Below, piece by piece: positions 16,433 through 25,025 of a stretch of DNA of 64,000 bases. Under the pieces are notes generated by a model, which was not told the DNA's origin, made no database searches, and saw nothing but the letters and a program-made list of their open reading frames with translations. Position 1 is the stretch's first letter. The number at the start of each line of letters is the position of its first letter. Source of the DNA: UBA11612 sp965228575 (GTDB lineage: Bacteria > Pseudomonadota > Alphaproteobacteria > Rhodospirillales > Rhodospirillaceae); the NCBI GenBank assembly GCA_965228575.1, contig CBDDHW010000016.1, positions 171,922-235,921 on the forward strand, read 5' to 3'. A program made the position numbers and the translations under genes.

Positions 16433-18619
16433 TTATCCCACGTTCGTCGTCGCCCTTGCTTTTAGATCGCGGCGATACGCATGCAAAAGTGGCTCGGTAT
16501 AACCATTGGGTTGCTCTACACCTTTGAACACTAGATCGCACGCCGCCTTGAATGCGAGACTGGACTCAAAGTTCGGCGCCATAGGCGTATAGGAGGGGTC
16601 ACCATCGTTTTGGCGGTCGACCACCTCCGCCATGCGTTTCATGACGTTCATCACTTGCTCGTCTGTACAGATTCCGTGGGCAAGCCAATTGGCCATGTGT
16701 TGACTTGAGATTCGAAGGGTTGCGCGATCTTCCATCAGGCCAATATTGTCAATGTCCGGGACCTTGGAACAACCAACACCTTGATCGATCCACCGAACCA
16801 CATACCCCAATATTCCCTGAGCATTATTCTCGAGTTCTTTCTCAATATCATCCGCGGACCAGTTCTCGCCCCGTGCCAACGGTATATCCAAGATGTCGCT
16901 CAACTTGGTTGGTGGGCGTTTTTGAATTTCGCTTTGCACCTCCGACACATTGATTTGATGGTAGTGAAGAGCATGGAGCGTCGCTGCAGTTGGTGACGGC
17001 ACCCAGGCTGTGCTGGCGCCAGACTTCGGATGCGCTACTTTGGCCTTCAGCATGTCCTCCATAAGGTCGGGCATTGCCCACATACCTTTGCCAATTTGCG
17101 CCTTCCCCTTCATACCGCAGGCGAGACCAACATCGACATTCCAGTTCTCGTAGGCCTGAATCCACGTTGCCGCCTTCATCTCACCTTTGCGAATGACCGG
17201 ACCTGCTTGCATGGATGTGTGAATCTCATCTCCCGTCCTGTCCAAAAACCCGGTGTTAATGAACACCACGCGGTTCCGCGCGGCACGTATGCATTCTTTC
17301 AAGTTTACAGTGGTTCGGCGCTCTTCATCCATAATGCCGACTTTTAACGTGTGTCGTGGAAGACCAAGCATGTCCTCGACTTGGGCAAAAAAAGTATCGG
17401 TAAAAGCGACTTCGTCGGGACCGTGCATCTTTGGTTTAACAATGTATACCGAACCAGCGCGGCTATTGCGGAATGCACCATTTCCCTGCAAATCGTGAAG
17501 GGCGATAAGCGAAGTCACAATACCGTCCAAAAGTCCTTCAGGCACCTCTTGCCCGTCAGAAAGCAAGATAGCGTCGTTGGTCATGAGATGGCCGACGTTA
17601 CGGATAAACATCAAACTTCGTCCCGGCAGACATACCTCACCGCCGCTGGCCGCCGTGTAAGTTCGATCGGGATTTAGCTCGCGCGTAACCGATTGCCCCC
17701 CTTTGTCGAAGGAAGCGCTTAAGTCACTTTTCATTAATCCAAGCCAATTGCGATAAATCTCGGTCTTATCCTCGGCGTCCACGGCAGCGACCGAGTCCTC
17801 GCAGTCCATAATTGTAGAAAGAGCGGCTTCAAGCTCTACGTCCGCAACCCCGGCAAGATCGTCCTTGCCGATAGGATGTGCGCGATTGATTCTTATTTCC
17901 GCGTGCAAACCGTTATTCGCGAGCAGAATAACTTCGGGTTCCGACGGTGCGCCCCGATACCCAACAAATTGCGCTGGTGATTTTAAACGAGCTGTTGCGT
18001 TGGTGCTGACAGTAGCCACCAACTCGCCAGCATCAACAGCGTATTGCGTCACATTGTTATGCGATACACCTTCAAGCGGAAAAGTTTCATCAAGGAACGC
18101 GCGGGCGCGAGCGATAACCATTGCCCCGCGTTTTGGGTTGTACGTTTTACCGGCCTCCGCACCCTCTTCAGAAGAAATAACATCGGTCCCATAAAGTGCG
18201 TCATATAAACTTCCCCAACGCGCATTCGCGGCATTCAGCGCGTAACGCTTGTTGGAAAGCGGCACGACCAGTTGAGGGCCTGCCAGTGTTGAAACCTCTA
18301 CATCAACGCCTTTCGTTTGAATTGAGAAGGCTTCTCCTTCCGGAACTAAATACCCAATCTCTCTCAGAAATGTCTCATACTCATCAGGTTGAATTTCGTT
18401 CCCACGATGGTCTAAATGCCACGCGTCAATTTTGGCCTGCATTTCATCACGCTTAAGGAGCAAATCGCGATTTTTGGGCGCTAGGTTTTCAAGGATAGAA
18501 GCAGTGCCTTCCCAGAATTTTTCCGGATCAATATTTGTTCCCGGGAGCGCCTCGTGATTGATAAAATCATACAGACCGCGTGCGATTTGCAAACCGTGGC
18601 TCGTGACGTATTCAGTCAT
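16433..18619 (-). CDS. glcB: Malate synthase G
   Basis: Condenses glyoxylate and acetyl-CoA to malate; 728 residues, the size of the G isoform (MSG). The family pattern runs from LYDFINHEALPG at the N terminus through LNAANARWGSLYDALYGTD, ADVELEAALSTIMDCEDSVAAVDAEDK, TYTAASGGEVCLPGRSLMFIRNVGHLMTND, VYIVKPKMHGPDEVAFT, GIMDEERRTTVNL and NTGFLDRTGDEIHTSMQAGP, to the C-terminal DQGVGCSKVPDI and TLRISSQHMANWL. MSG usually serves glyoxylate arising from glycolate or from acetate through isocitrate lyase. No lyase gene is in the window; icd is at 51841. It stands alone and is convergent with the aldehyde dehydrogenase remnant. Confidence 0.97.
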   Translation of the reverse strand: MTEYVTSHGLQIARGLYDFINHEALPGTNIDPEKFWEGTASILENLAPKNRDLLLKRDEMQAKIDAWHLDHRGNEIQPDEYETFLREIGYLVPEGEAFSIQTKGVDVEVSTLAGPQLVVPLSNKRYALNAANARWGSLYDALYGTDVISSEEGAEAGKTYNPKRGAMVIARARAFLDETFPLEGVSHNNVTQYAVDAGELVATVSTNATARLKSPAQFVGYRGAPSEPEVILLANNGLHAEIRINRAHPIGKDDLAGVADVELEAALSTIMDCEDSVAAVDAEDKTEIYRNWLGLMKSDLSASFDKGGQSVTRELNPDRTYTAASGGEVCLPGRSLMFIRNVGHLMTNDAILLSDGQEVPEGLLDGIVTSLIALHDLQGNGAFRNSRAGSVYIVKPKMHGPDEVAFTDTFFAQVEDMLGLPRHTLKVGIMDEERRTTVNLKECIRAARNRVVFINTGFLDRTGDEIHTSMQAGPVIRKGEMKAATWIQAYENWNVDVGLACGMKGKAQIGKGMWAMPDLMEDMLKAKVAHPKSGASTAWVPSPTAATLHALHYHQINVSEVQSEIQKRPPTKLSDILDIPLARGENWSADDIEKELENNAQGILGYVVRWIDQGVGCSKVPDIDNIGLMEDRATLRISSQHMANWLAHGICTDEQVMNVMKRMAEVVDRQNDGDPSYTPMAPNFESSLAFKAACDLVFKGVEQPNGYTEPLLHAYRRDLKARATTNVG

Positions 18620-18785
18620 AATTTTCCTATAACTTTACGGAAGAATTGAGCGGCAGGGATACACTAGCTTCTCATCGCCATCAATATAGCCGGCGAACTT
18701 GCGATTGGCGCAAACTAGGGTCAATATTCAATGATCTGATGGAATGGCTTCTCGTAAAATGCGATTCTCTAATGGAGGTACCAGC

Positions 18786-19424
18786 ATGTTTCAATTTCAG
18801 GTAAGGAAAACTGCCTTTTATGCTTTGATGTTTGCTGGTTTCTCCCTGTTTATGGTCCCGGCAATCGCCGGCGACGCATCCCCGAAAACCATCGTGTTTG
18901 CCGGAGGGTGTTTTTGGTGCATGGAGCCGCCCTACGACAAATTAGACGGCGTCATATCAACTATTTCAGGTTATGCGGGAGGGCACGTTGAGAACCCCAC
19001 CTATCAGCAAGTTATAAGAGGCGAAACCGGACATCTCGAAACAGTGCAAATCACCTACGACCCTGAAAGAATCTCTCTGGAAACGTTACTCGAAGTATTT
19101 TGGGCCAATATCGACCCACTCGATAGCGGGGGACAATTTTGTGATCGGGGCGAATCCTACACGACCGCAATTTTCTTCGCGGACGATACCCAACAACAAA
19201 CCGCACAACACTCAAAGTCTCTGGCGTCAAACTATTTGGAACAAGACCTCGCGACAAAAATTTTAGAACTCAACACATTCTATCCCGCCGAGGATTATCA
19301 CCAAAATTATTACATGGAGAATCCGGCGCGATACAAATTTTATCGCTGGAACTGTGGACGTGACGCTCGCCTTGAGCAGATTTGGGGTGAAGATGCTGGG
19401 GAACGCGTAAAATTATTCGACTGA
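18786..19424 (+). CDS. msrA: Peptide-methionine (S)-S-oxide reductase, exported form
   Basis: Repairs oxidised methionine (S-sulfoxide) in proteins. The catalytic motif GCFWC is at 41-45 (C42 nucleophile), followed by SGYAGGHVENPTYQQV, GETGHLETVQITYDPERIS, DSGGQFCDRGESYTTAIF and the C-terminal YHQNYY. Start: the frame opens at 18744, but ATG 18786 has GGAGGT seven bases upstream. From there the protein begins with a basic stretch and a hydrophobic core ending AIAG, a typical signal peptide, so this MsrA should act in the periplasm. That fits the Met-rich exported protein encoded 0.5 kb downstream, whose methionines would be targets; this link is inference. Confidence 0.95.
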   Translation: MFQFQVRKTAFYALMFAGFSLFMVPAIAGDASPKTIVFAGGCFWCMEPPYDKLDGVISTISGYAGGHVENPTYQQVIRGETGHLETVQITYDPERISLETLLEVFWANIDPLDSGGQFCDRGESYTTAIFFADDTQQQTAQHSKSLASNYLEQDLATKILELNTFYPAEDYHQNYYMENPARYKFYRWNCGRDARLEQIWGEDAGERVKLFD

Positions 19425-19486
19425 GTTTGTGCACTCCCTTATAAAGTGCCTCAACGAAAGCGCGGAACGAGAGCGAAAAATCTTCG

Positions 19487-19876
19487 ATGATTGCCAGCAT
19501 ACGTCAATCCACATTGATACTGCCGCTTATTTTCGCTCTGTTCGCTGTCCATCTGGCGGTGAATACGTTTTGCCATCTCCCCCTCCAATCGGACACGGAC
19601 TCAGGAGAACTTTCTGGGTGGAACATCGCCCTTATTTGCCTGAATGGGGGGTCCGGAGGAGATACCGGCCCGGCTGCAGATCCGCATGACGACCATCGCA
19701 AATGTGGTTGCGTAATTCACGCCGGAGGACTCCTCTCTCCTCCTTCTGCACCACCCATCTTTCTATCAGAGAATTTTGACCAAGCCCCTTTCCCAGATCA
19801 CGCCGACACACGCCACCCGAAGGGCGAACATCCACTCTTTGCCCACAGCCGCGGCCCTCCGCCCTACTCCGTCTAA
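19487..19876 (+). CDS. Small exported Cys/His protein, DUF2946-like
   Basis: A 129-residue protein with an N-terminal hydrophobic segment (residues about 8-28) that is a signal peptide or anchor, and a low-complexity Gly/Pro/His/Asp-rich remainder. A HRKCGCVIHAG segment in the middle resembles the short Cys-His motif of DUF2946-type proteins, which often sit next to copper or other metal genes. Conservation is low and the assignment is tentative. No strong Shine-Dalgarno precedes ATG 19487. It lies 66 bp before a Met/His-rich outer-membrane-type gene and 62 bp after msrA, all on the plus strand, which argues that it is real and co-expressed. Confidence 0.55.
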   Translation: MIASIRQSTLILPLIFALFAVHLAVNTFCHLPLQSDTDSGELSGWNIALICLNGGSGGDTGPAADPHDDHRKCGCVIHAGGLLSPPSAPPIFLSENFDQAPFPDHADTRHPKGEHPLFAHSRGPPPYSV

Positions 19877-19942
19877 AAAATCAATTTTTTTGGCGCGTTA
19901 TTTGTGCGTGCAATTCATTTTTCTGACTACGGAGATTTTTTC

Positions 19943-21019
19943 ATGAAGTTTCTCAAATGGAGCGGCGTGATCGTCGCTCTTTCAACCATATTAAGTGCGC
20001 CTCAAGCGCTTGCGGACAACAATACCGCGACGGCCGACAGCCATGCGCCTATTGGCGTTATGGGCGATCACATGCATGCCAAAGGCGAATGGATGGTGTC
20101 TTACAGATTTATGCACATGGGCATGGCCGGGAGTCGGGTGAATAGCAACAGCATTTCACCGGATACCATCGCGACCACCATACCCAACCGGTTTTTTGGA
20201 ACACCAATGCAACCCCCCACCTTGCGGGTTGTTCCGCTACGTATGGACATGGATATGCACATGTTTGGGCTAATGTACGCCCCAACCGACTGGCTGACGC
20301 TTATGGCCATGGGCATGTACGTGTCGTTGGACATGGATCATGTCACCTACCAAGGACCGATGGGCACAGGCACGATTGGTGAATTTACAACGAAATCTGA
20401 TGGCATAGGTGATTCGTCTTTGACCGGACTAATCCGTCTCTACGAGACCGAGACAGCGCATATTCACCTACACGCCGGTATGGGTTTTCCGACCGGGTCA
20501 AATACAAGTACTGATGATGTTTTGACTCCGATGAATACAACTCCCACCCTCCGCCTACCCTACGCAATGCAGATCGGCTCGGGCACATACGATTTGAGGC
20601 CGGGACTTACCTATACTGCAAACCAGGGGCGTTTGGGTTGGGGCCTCCAGTACACCGGGATCATCCGCATCGGTGCAGACGAGGGTTACAGGCTCGGTGA
20701 TGTACACAAGATCACCGGATGGACCAGCTATCGAATCCAACCGTGGCTGAGCGCCTCAGTCCGGCTCGAAGGGGAAACAAGGGGCAAAGTATCTGGCATG
20801 GACCCATTGATTGTCGCGCCGGTGCAAACCGCCGACCCTCTAAATTACGGCGGCGAGACGCTTAACTCTTTCCTCGGATTCAATGTGATTGCCCCGCACG
20901 GTTTTGCCGAGGGACATCGCCTGGCTCTTGAGGTTGGGCTTCCACTTGTGCGCAATCTCAATGGTCCGCAAATGGAAACCGACTGGCAAATTACTATTGG
21001 CTGGCAAAAAAGTTTCTAA
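19943..21019 (+). CDS. Met/His-rich exported beta-barrel-type protein (putative metal-associated outer membrane protein)
   Basis: A 358-residue protein with a clear signal peptide (basic start, hydrophobic core, cleavage after SAPQALA). The mature protein is full of Met and His: GVMGDHMHAKGEWMVSYRF, FMHMGMAG, MDMDMHMFGLMYAP, LMAMGMYVSLDMDH. Alternating polar and hydrophobic strands and a final aromatic residue (WQKSF) suggest an outer-membrane barrel of the kind often annotated as transporter or phenol-degradation MetA-like protein (PF13557). Met and His clusters of this type bind copper or silver in periplasmic proteins; binding here is inferred. Start: ATG 19943 has CGGAG nine bases upstream; the frame also extends to 19904. 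Confidence 0.72.
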   Translation: MKFLKWSGVIVALSTILSAPQALADNNTATADSHAPIGVMGDHMHAKGEWMVSYRFMHMGMAGSRVNSNSISPDTIATTIPNRFFGTPMQPPTLRVVPLRMDMDMHMFGLMYAPTDWLTLMAMGMYVSLDMDHVTYQGPMGTGTIGEFTTKSDGIGDSSLTGLIRLYETETAHIHLHAGMGFPTGSNTSTDDVLTPMNTTPTLRLPYAMQIGSGTYDLRPGLTYTANQGRLGWGLQYTGIIRIGADEGYRLGDVHKITGWTSYRIQPWLSASVRLEGETRGKVSGMDPLIVAPVQTADPLNYGGETLNSFLGFNVIAPHGFAEGHRLALEVGLPLVRNLNGPQMETDWQITIGWQKSF

Positions 21020-21028
21020 AGAGACAAC

Positions 21029-21061
21029 AGGGCCGTGAAACAACCATTATTTCACGGCCCT
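21029..21061. terminator. Strong hairpin between two convergent genes
   Basis: AGGGCCGTGAAA (21029-21040) and TTTCACGGCCCT (21050-21061) form a perfect 12-bp stem with a 9-base loop that holds the stop codon of the minus-strand gene. There is no clear T run on either side, so it may be a bidirectional transcript end or a stability hairpin rather than a textbook intrinsic terminator. Confidence 0.55.
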
Positions 21062-21784
21062 CCGTCGCCTAAACCGCATCTCGCTCAATTCTTCGATGAT
21101 TTCATCGGCACCTACCTGCGGCGGTAAGAGCAACTTTGGCGCACGCAAGTTTTTTACTGCGCCTGCCAGAACGACCGCGTTGCGCTCGGCGCCGGGAGCA
21201 TCCAATACGCGAACAGATCCACCAACTTTAGCAAAGCCTGCCGCCAGAGCATCTGCAGTTCGGTCTGTTTTCTTGTGCAAGCAAACGTTCATCAAAACAA
21301 TTCCATCTATCCGGAGACACTTTTTAGCTGCCTTAAAAAACTCCGTGGTTAGAAACTGAGACGGAATTTTTTCTCCAACAAACACGTCGATGATTAAGAC
21401 GTCAAATCGTTTTCGCGTGCGGCGCAGAAAATCGAGCCCGTCCGCCACCACACATTCAATACTGCGCGGCAAACCGAAATAACGCCGAGCCAAATTGAAC
21501 GAGTCTTTATCAATATCCACAACCGTGACCCGGCGACCAGCTCTTGCCAACATAGTTCCAAGGGAGCCACCGCCGCACCCGATCATCAAAATTTTCTTAG
21601 CGTCTTGTTGTACCGCGAACCCGTACAGTGCGTGTACGTAGGAATCTAGGCTGACTCCGTTTTCGTCGACCGCGGTCTGGTTTCCGCCCTTTTGTTCGTA
21701 AACCAAGGATTTTGACCGCGCGCGATACCGTAAATGGATCGCGCCAAATTCAGACGAATGACGAAGGCTTTCACGCAGTTTCAT
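21047..21784 (-). CDS. Spermidine synthase-like SAM-dependent methyltransferase
   Basis: A 245-residue class I SAM-binding protein of the spermine/spermidine synthase superfamily. Motif I is KKILMIGCGGGSLGTMLA, then VTVVDIDKDSFNLARRYFGL (acidic residue binding the nucleoside), VVADGLDFLRRT and FDVLIIDVFVGEKIPSQFLTTEFF. The last block is where spermidine synthase would have its catalytic Asp. The N-terminal beta hairpin domain is short, and the family includes many proteins that do not make polyamines, so the substrate is unknown. Start: the long frame overlaps the HxlR gene, so ATG 21784 (MKLRESLRHSSEFG), 17 bp after the HxlR stop, is preferred. It is likely co-transcribed with that regulator. 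Confidence 0.75.
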   Translation of the reverse strand: MKLRESLRHSSEFGAIHLRYRARSKSLVYEQKGGNQTAVDENGVSLDSYVHALYGFAVQQDAKKILMIGCGGGSLGTMLARAGRRVTVVDIDKDSFNLARRYFGLPRSIECVVADGLDFLRRTRKRFDVLIIDVFVGEKIPSQFLTTEFFKAAKKCLRIDGIVLMNVCLHKKTDRTADALAAGFAKVGGSVRVLDAPGAERNAVVLAGAVKNLRAPKLLLPPQVGADEIIEELSEMRFRRRRAVK

Positions 21785-21801
21785 TATTGATAAACAATAT
21801 C

Positions 21802-22140
21802 TCAGCGAGCCTTCGGCGATGTCGAAACTTTGTGACCGTGTTTTTCGGCCCATTCGTGCATTGATGTGAGAATATCTTCCAACGTACGCCCAAGTGCCGA
21901 AAGGCTGTATTCAACACGCGGCGGAATTTCTCGATAGTCTCGACGGGTAATCAGGCCGCTCGCTTCCATCTCCCGCAGTTGATTGGCTAGCGTTCGATGT
22001 GTAATTCCCGAAAGCTCTCGCTGTAGCTGATTGAAGCGCTTCGTCCCTTCAAGCAATTGATGAATAATCATCACCTTCCAGCGGCCAGAAATGACTCCTA
22101 ATGTCAGTTCAACCGGGCATGAAACCGCTTTTTTGGGCAT
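21802..22140 (-). CDS. HxlR-family transcriptional regulator
   Basis: A 112-residue winged-helix protein. Family hallmarks are CPVELTLGVISGRWKVMIIHQLLEG at the N terminus, RFNQLQRELSGITHRTLANQLREMEASGLITRRDY (recognition helix and wing) and PPRVEYSLSALGRTLEDILTSMHEWAEKH. C8 precedes the first helix, the position used for redox or electrophile sensing in YodB/HypR-type members; this is suggestive only. It is divergent from the pirin gene at 22299, a frequent pairing for quinone or oxidative stress control. A candidate operator with two GTAC half-sites lies between them. Confidence 0.92.
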   Translation of the reverse strand: MPKKAVSCPVELTLGVISGRWKVMIIHQLLEGTKRFNQLQRELSGITHRTLANQLREMEASGLITRRDYREIPPRVEYSLSALGRTLEDILTSMHEWAEKHGHKVSTSPKAR

Positions 22141-22177
22141 ATTTCACCTTGCTGTTTCGAGAAGGACAGTATCCTAA

Positions 22178-22213
22178 AGGACCGTACTTGTAGTTTTATC
22201 GTACCGACCCTTA
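22178..22213. promoter_or_regulatory. Candidate HxlR operator in the HxlR/pirin divergent region
   Basis: Two GTAC blocks (22184-22187 and 22201-22204), flanked by AAGG and CCTT, form an imperfect dyad between the divergent HxlR and pirin genes. HxlR-type regulators often bind TAC/GTA dyads just upstream of their own gene and its neighbour. Assignment is by position and rough symmetry only. Confidence 0.3.
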
Positions 22214-22298
22214 ATAGTGGGAACAAAGTTAAAAACCAACCTCGAAGTTGAAGGTGCAAGCAGTCGAAAAATTGGCTGTGGCGCCTGAGGAGAGCCAT

Positions 22299-23150
22299 AT
22301 GAAAAAACTCTTTAAGATCTCACGCGCGCCCGAAGGACACTGGGTCGGAGATGGATTCCCTGTGCGCACCATGTTTTCCTACAACACCCATGGGCGCGAA
22401 ATTAGTCCGTTTCTCATGCTCGATTACGCAGGACCGGCAAACTTTCCTGCGTCCTCGACACCCCGCGGCGTGGGTGAGCACCCTCACCGCGGCTTTGAAA
22501 CCGTCACCATCATCTACCAGGGCGAAGTCGAGCACAAAGACACTGCGGGAAACAGTGGCAGCATTGGACCTGGAGACGTTCAGTGGATGACGGCGGCGAA
22601 AGGCGTCCTTCACGAGGAAATGCACAGCCGCGCCTTTACAGAAAAAGGCGGGACGCTGGAAATGATTCAACTGTGGGTCAATTTGCCGGCTAAGAACAAA
22701 ATGACCGAGCCGCGGTATCAGGAAATTCTCAATACCACTATTCCTACCGTTCCTCTCGGTGAAGATGGAAGCATCGCACGCATTATTGCGGGTGATTTCG
22801 CTGGAACGCGCGGACCAGCGCAGACGTTTACACCTATGATTCTGTGGGATCTGCGCCTTGAAAGCGGAAACAAAAGTGAGCTGGCAATACCGGACGGCTT
22901 CAGCACAACGGTCTTCGTATTGAATGGAGAAGTACGCCTGAATGATGAAGAAACAGCGCGGACCGCTGAACTTGCGTTGTTTGAACAAGACGGCGAGCGG
23001 ATAAAAATTGAAGCTCTTTCCGATGCGAAGGTTCTGGTAATGGGCGGCGAAATCATTGACGAGCCCATTTCCGGACATGGCCCTTTTGTTATGAATACAC
23101 GTAAGGAGATATTCCAGGCCGTCTCCGACTTTCAGGCAGGCCGCTTCTAA
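22299..23150 (+). CDS. Pirin family protein
   Basis: A 283-residue bicupin protein. The iron-binding N-terminal cupin shows GEHPHRGFETVTIIYQGEVEHKD and GPGDVQWMTAAKGVLHEEM, which contain the His-x-His and later His/Glu ligands of pirins. The C-terminal half (VFVLNGEVRLNDEE, VLVMGGEIIDEPISGHGPFVMNTRKEI) is the second, degenerate cupin and the typical closing motif. Bacterial pirins such as YhhW can oxidise quercetin, and others modulate metabolic enzymes; the role here is unknown. The start at ATG 22299 is set by GGAGAG about six bases upstream, although the frame is open from 22248. Divergent HxlR is the likely regulator. Confidence 0.93.
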   Translation: MKKLFKISRAPEGHWVGDGFPVRTMFSYNTHGREISPFLMLDYAGPANFPASSTPRGVGEHPHRGFETVTIIYQGEVEHKDTAGNSGSIGPGDVQWMTAAKGVLHEEMHSRAFTEKGGTLEMIQLWVNLPAKNKMTEPRYQEILNTTIPTVPLGEDGSIARIIAGDFAGTRGPAQTFTPMILWDLRLESGNKSELAIPDGFSTTVFVLNGEVRLNDEETARTAELALFEQDGERIKIEALSDAKVLVMGGEIIDEPISGHGPFVMNTRKEIFQAVSDFQAGRF

Positions 23151-23211
23151 TATAGGAAGCTCGTGGCTGCTGGATCAGCTTGACCCTGCAGATTGGCAAG
23201 ATTTCAGTTAG

Positions 23212-24330
23212 TCACGAGCGCGGCTCGAAGGTTACGGATTTTACAAGAGCGTAGACTGACGTCCCTTCAGCCAAGCTTAAATCCGCAACCGCTGCCCTTG
23301 TGATACGCGCGCGTAGCTTCGCATCTCCAATATCAACAAGCGCTTCCGCATAAGCCGTGTCGGGATATTCGCGGATGTCTGTAATCACCCCGGAGAGAAC
23401 ATTCCGGACGCTCATTCCCGTGGGCGGGTGGATTGCAAGCGACACATCACGCGCTCGAATCCGTAGCCGCACCTCGTCTCCAGGATCGGCCGTTATCTTT
23501 GGCATCGTGAATTTTTGACCCCGGTGATCAACATGCGTGAGCTGAAATTTTTCATCGTGGTGAATTACACGGGCCAGAAGTATAGCACCCGCATCGGCCT
23601 CTCCCGCCATTTCGGGTAAATCCAACCGCTCGAATAATTCGGCCACATTATCCACGGCAGAAACTCGCCCCCCCGAGAGGACGACGACACGATCAGCCAG
23701 TCGAGCGACTTCTGAGAGCTCATGACTCACATAGACTATGGGCACAGATAATTCGCTGTGCAGCGCTTCAAGGTACTGCAATATCTCGCTCTTCGTCTTG
23801 TGGTCCAGCGCGGCCAAGGGCTCGTCCATGAGTAGGAGTCTTGGCTGGGACAGAAGAGCACGACCGATAGCAACACGTTGCCGCTCTCCCCCTGAAAGAT
23901 TTTTTGGTGACCGATCGACCAGCGCACGAATACCAAGGAGGTCTACAACGTCGTCAAACTGCAGCCCCGGTATAGAGGTCTCTCTGGCGGCCCGGCGCGC
24001 ACCGTACGAAAGGTTTTCTCGCACCGAGAGGTGGGGAAAAAGGCTCGGCTCCTGGAAGACATATCCCACGGCACGCTTATGAGGTTCTAAAAAGATATTG
24101 GACCCACTGTCTTGCCAAGCATCGGCCCCAATTTTTAGAGTCCCATGCAACCGTTGCAGGCCAGCCATACAGCGCAGCACCGTGGTCTTGCCACTACCCG
24201 ATGGACCAAACAGCGCAGTAATTCCGCGCAGCGGGGTCTCAAAGCGGACATTTATGTTGAAAGACCCCAAGGTCCCCGAAAATTCAGCTTTCAGGGCTGT
24301 GTCACCTCTGGCGTGGACGCGTTCGCTCAT
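23212..24330 (-). CDS. modC: Molybdate ABC transporter ATP-binding protein
   Basis: ATPase of the molybdate importer. Walker A GPSGSGKTT is at about 42-50, the Q-loop is VFQEPSLFPHLSV, the signature is LSGGERQRVAIGRALL, Walker B is LLLMDEPLAALD and the H-loop is VYVSHEL. After the ABC domain (to about 240) comes an extension with a Mop/TOBE-like domain (RVIHHDEKFQLTHVDHRGQKF, RIRARDVSLAI, VLSGVITDI), which binds molybdate or couples regulation in ModC. Start: ATG 24330 overlaps the modB stop as ATGA; the frame open upstream to 24432 is inside modB and not used. It lies in a standard modABC operon on the minus strand. Confidence 0.96.
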   Translation of the reverse strand: MSERVHARGDTALKAEFSGTLGSFNINVRFETPLRGITALFGPSGSGKTTVLRCMAGLQRLHGTLKIGADAWQDSGSNIFLEPHKRAVGYVFQEPSLFPHLSVRENLSYGARRAARETSIPGLQFDDVVDLLGIRALVDRSPKNLSGGERQRVAIGRALLSQPRLLLMDEPLAALDHKTKSEILQYLEALHSELSVPIVYVSHELSEVARLADRVVVLSGGRVSAVDNVAELFERLDLPEMAGEADAGAILLARVIHHDEKFQLTHVDHRGQKFTMPKITADPGDEVRLRIRARDVSLAIHPPTGMSVRNVLSGVITDIREYPDTAYAEALVDIGDAKLRARITRAAVADLSLAEGTSVYALVKSVTFEPRS

Positions 24331-25010
24331 CGTCCAGACCGTTCGGTACGTTTTTGAAATGTCATCGTCGCGAATATAACCAGAAAGGCAAAGATCAACA
24401 TTCCACCTGCGAGGATGTTCGCCTCGGTCCATCGCAAAGTCTCGACGTAGTCGTAGATGGTAACAGACAGCACTTTTGTTTCACCGGGGATATTTCCTCC
24501 AATCATGAGCACCACCCCAAACTCGCCGACCGTGTGCGCGAATCCCAGAACTGCGCCGGTAATAAAACCGGGCCGCGCCAACGGAACAGCGACGGACCAA
24601 AAAGCGTTCCAGGGAGATGCCCGAAGAGTCGCTGCGACTTCCATCGGCCGCTCCCCCATGGCTTCAAATGCCATCCGGATGGGGTGAACGACAAATGGCA
24701 TGGAGTAAAAGATCGAACCGATAACCAGTCCCTCAAATGTAAACGCAAGCGAGCGTTCCCCGAATAAACCGGCAATCCAACCCCCGGGGCCGTCTGGCCC
24801 CAGTGCGACGAGCAGATAAAACCCCAGCACTGTCGGAGGTAGAACCAATGGCAAGGCTACGACAGCTGCAACCATTTCCTTCCAGCGTGAGGACGAGCGC
24901 GCCAACCACCATGCGATAGGCGTGCCGATAAGAAGCAACAAAATGGTCGTGACACCCGCCAACTCTAGGGTCAATCGAATAGGCGGCCAAAATTCATTCA
25001 AACTGATCAT
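24327..25010 (-). CDS. modB: Molybdate ABC transporter permease
   Basis: Inner-membrane channel of the molybdate importer, 227 residues with five or six membrane segments (about 15-35, 48-70, 88-110, 138-155, 195-217). The EAA loop that contacts ModC is visible as EVAATLRASPWNAFWSVAVPLARPG (about 125-149), preceded by LPLVLPPTVLGFYLL, which is characteristic of ModB. GEFGVVLMIGGNIPGETKVLSVTIYDYVE follows, also typical. It is translationally coupled to modC by an ATGA overlap and follows modA after 15 bp. Confidence 0.97.
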   Translation of the reverse strand: MISLNEFWPPIRLTLELAGVTTILLLLIGTPIAWWLARSSSRWKEMVAAVVALPLVLPPTVLGFYLLVALGPDGPGGWIAGLFGERSLAFTFEGLVIGSIFYSMPFVVHPIRMAFEAMGERPMEVAATLRASPWNAFWSVAVPLARPGFITGAVLGFAHTVGEFGVVLMIGGNIPGETKVLSVTIYDYVETLRWTEANILAGGMLIFAFLVIFATMTFQKRTERSGR

Positions 25011-25025
25011 GAGCTGAGGTTAGGG

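Noticed and set aside
23159..23219. Inverted repeat GCTCGTGGCT/AGTCACGAGC between pirin and modC
   Set aside because: The arms are separated by about 41 bases with one mismatch, and there is no T run. It is too weak to call a terminator.
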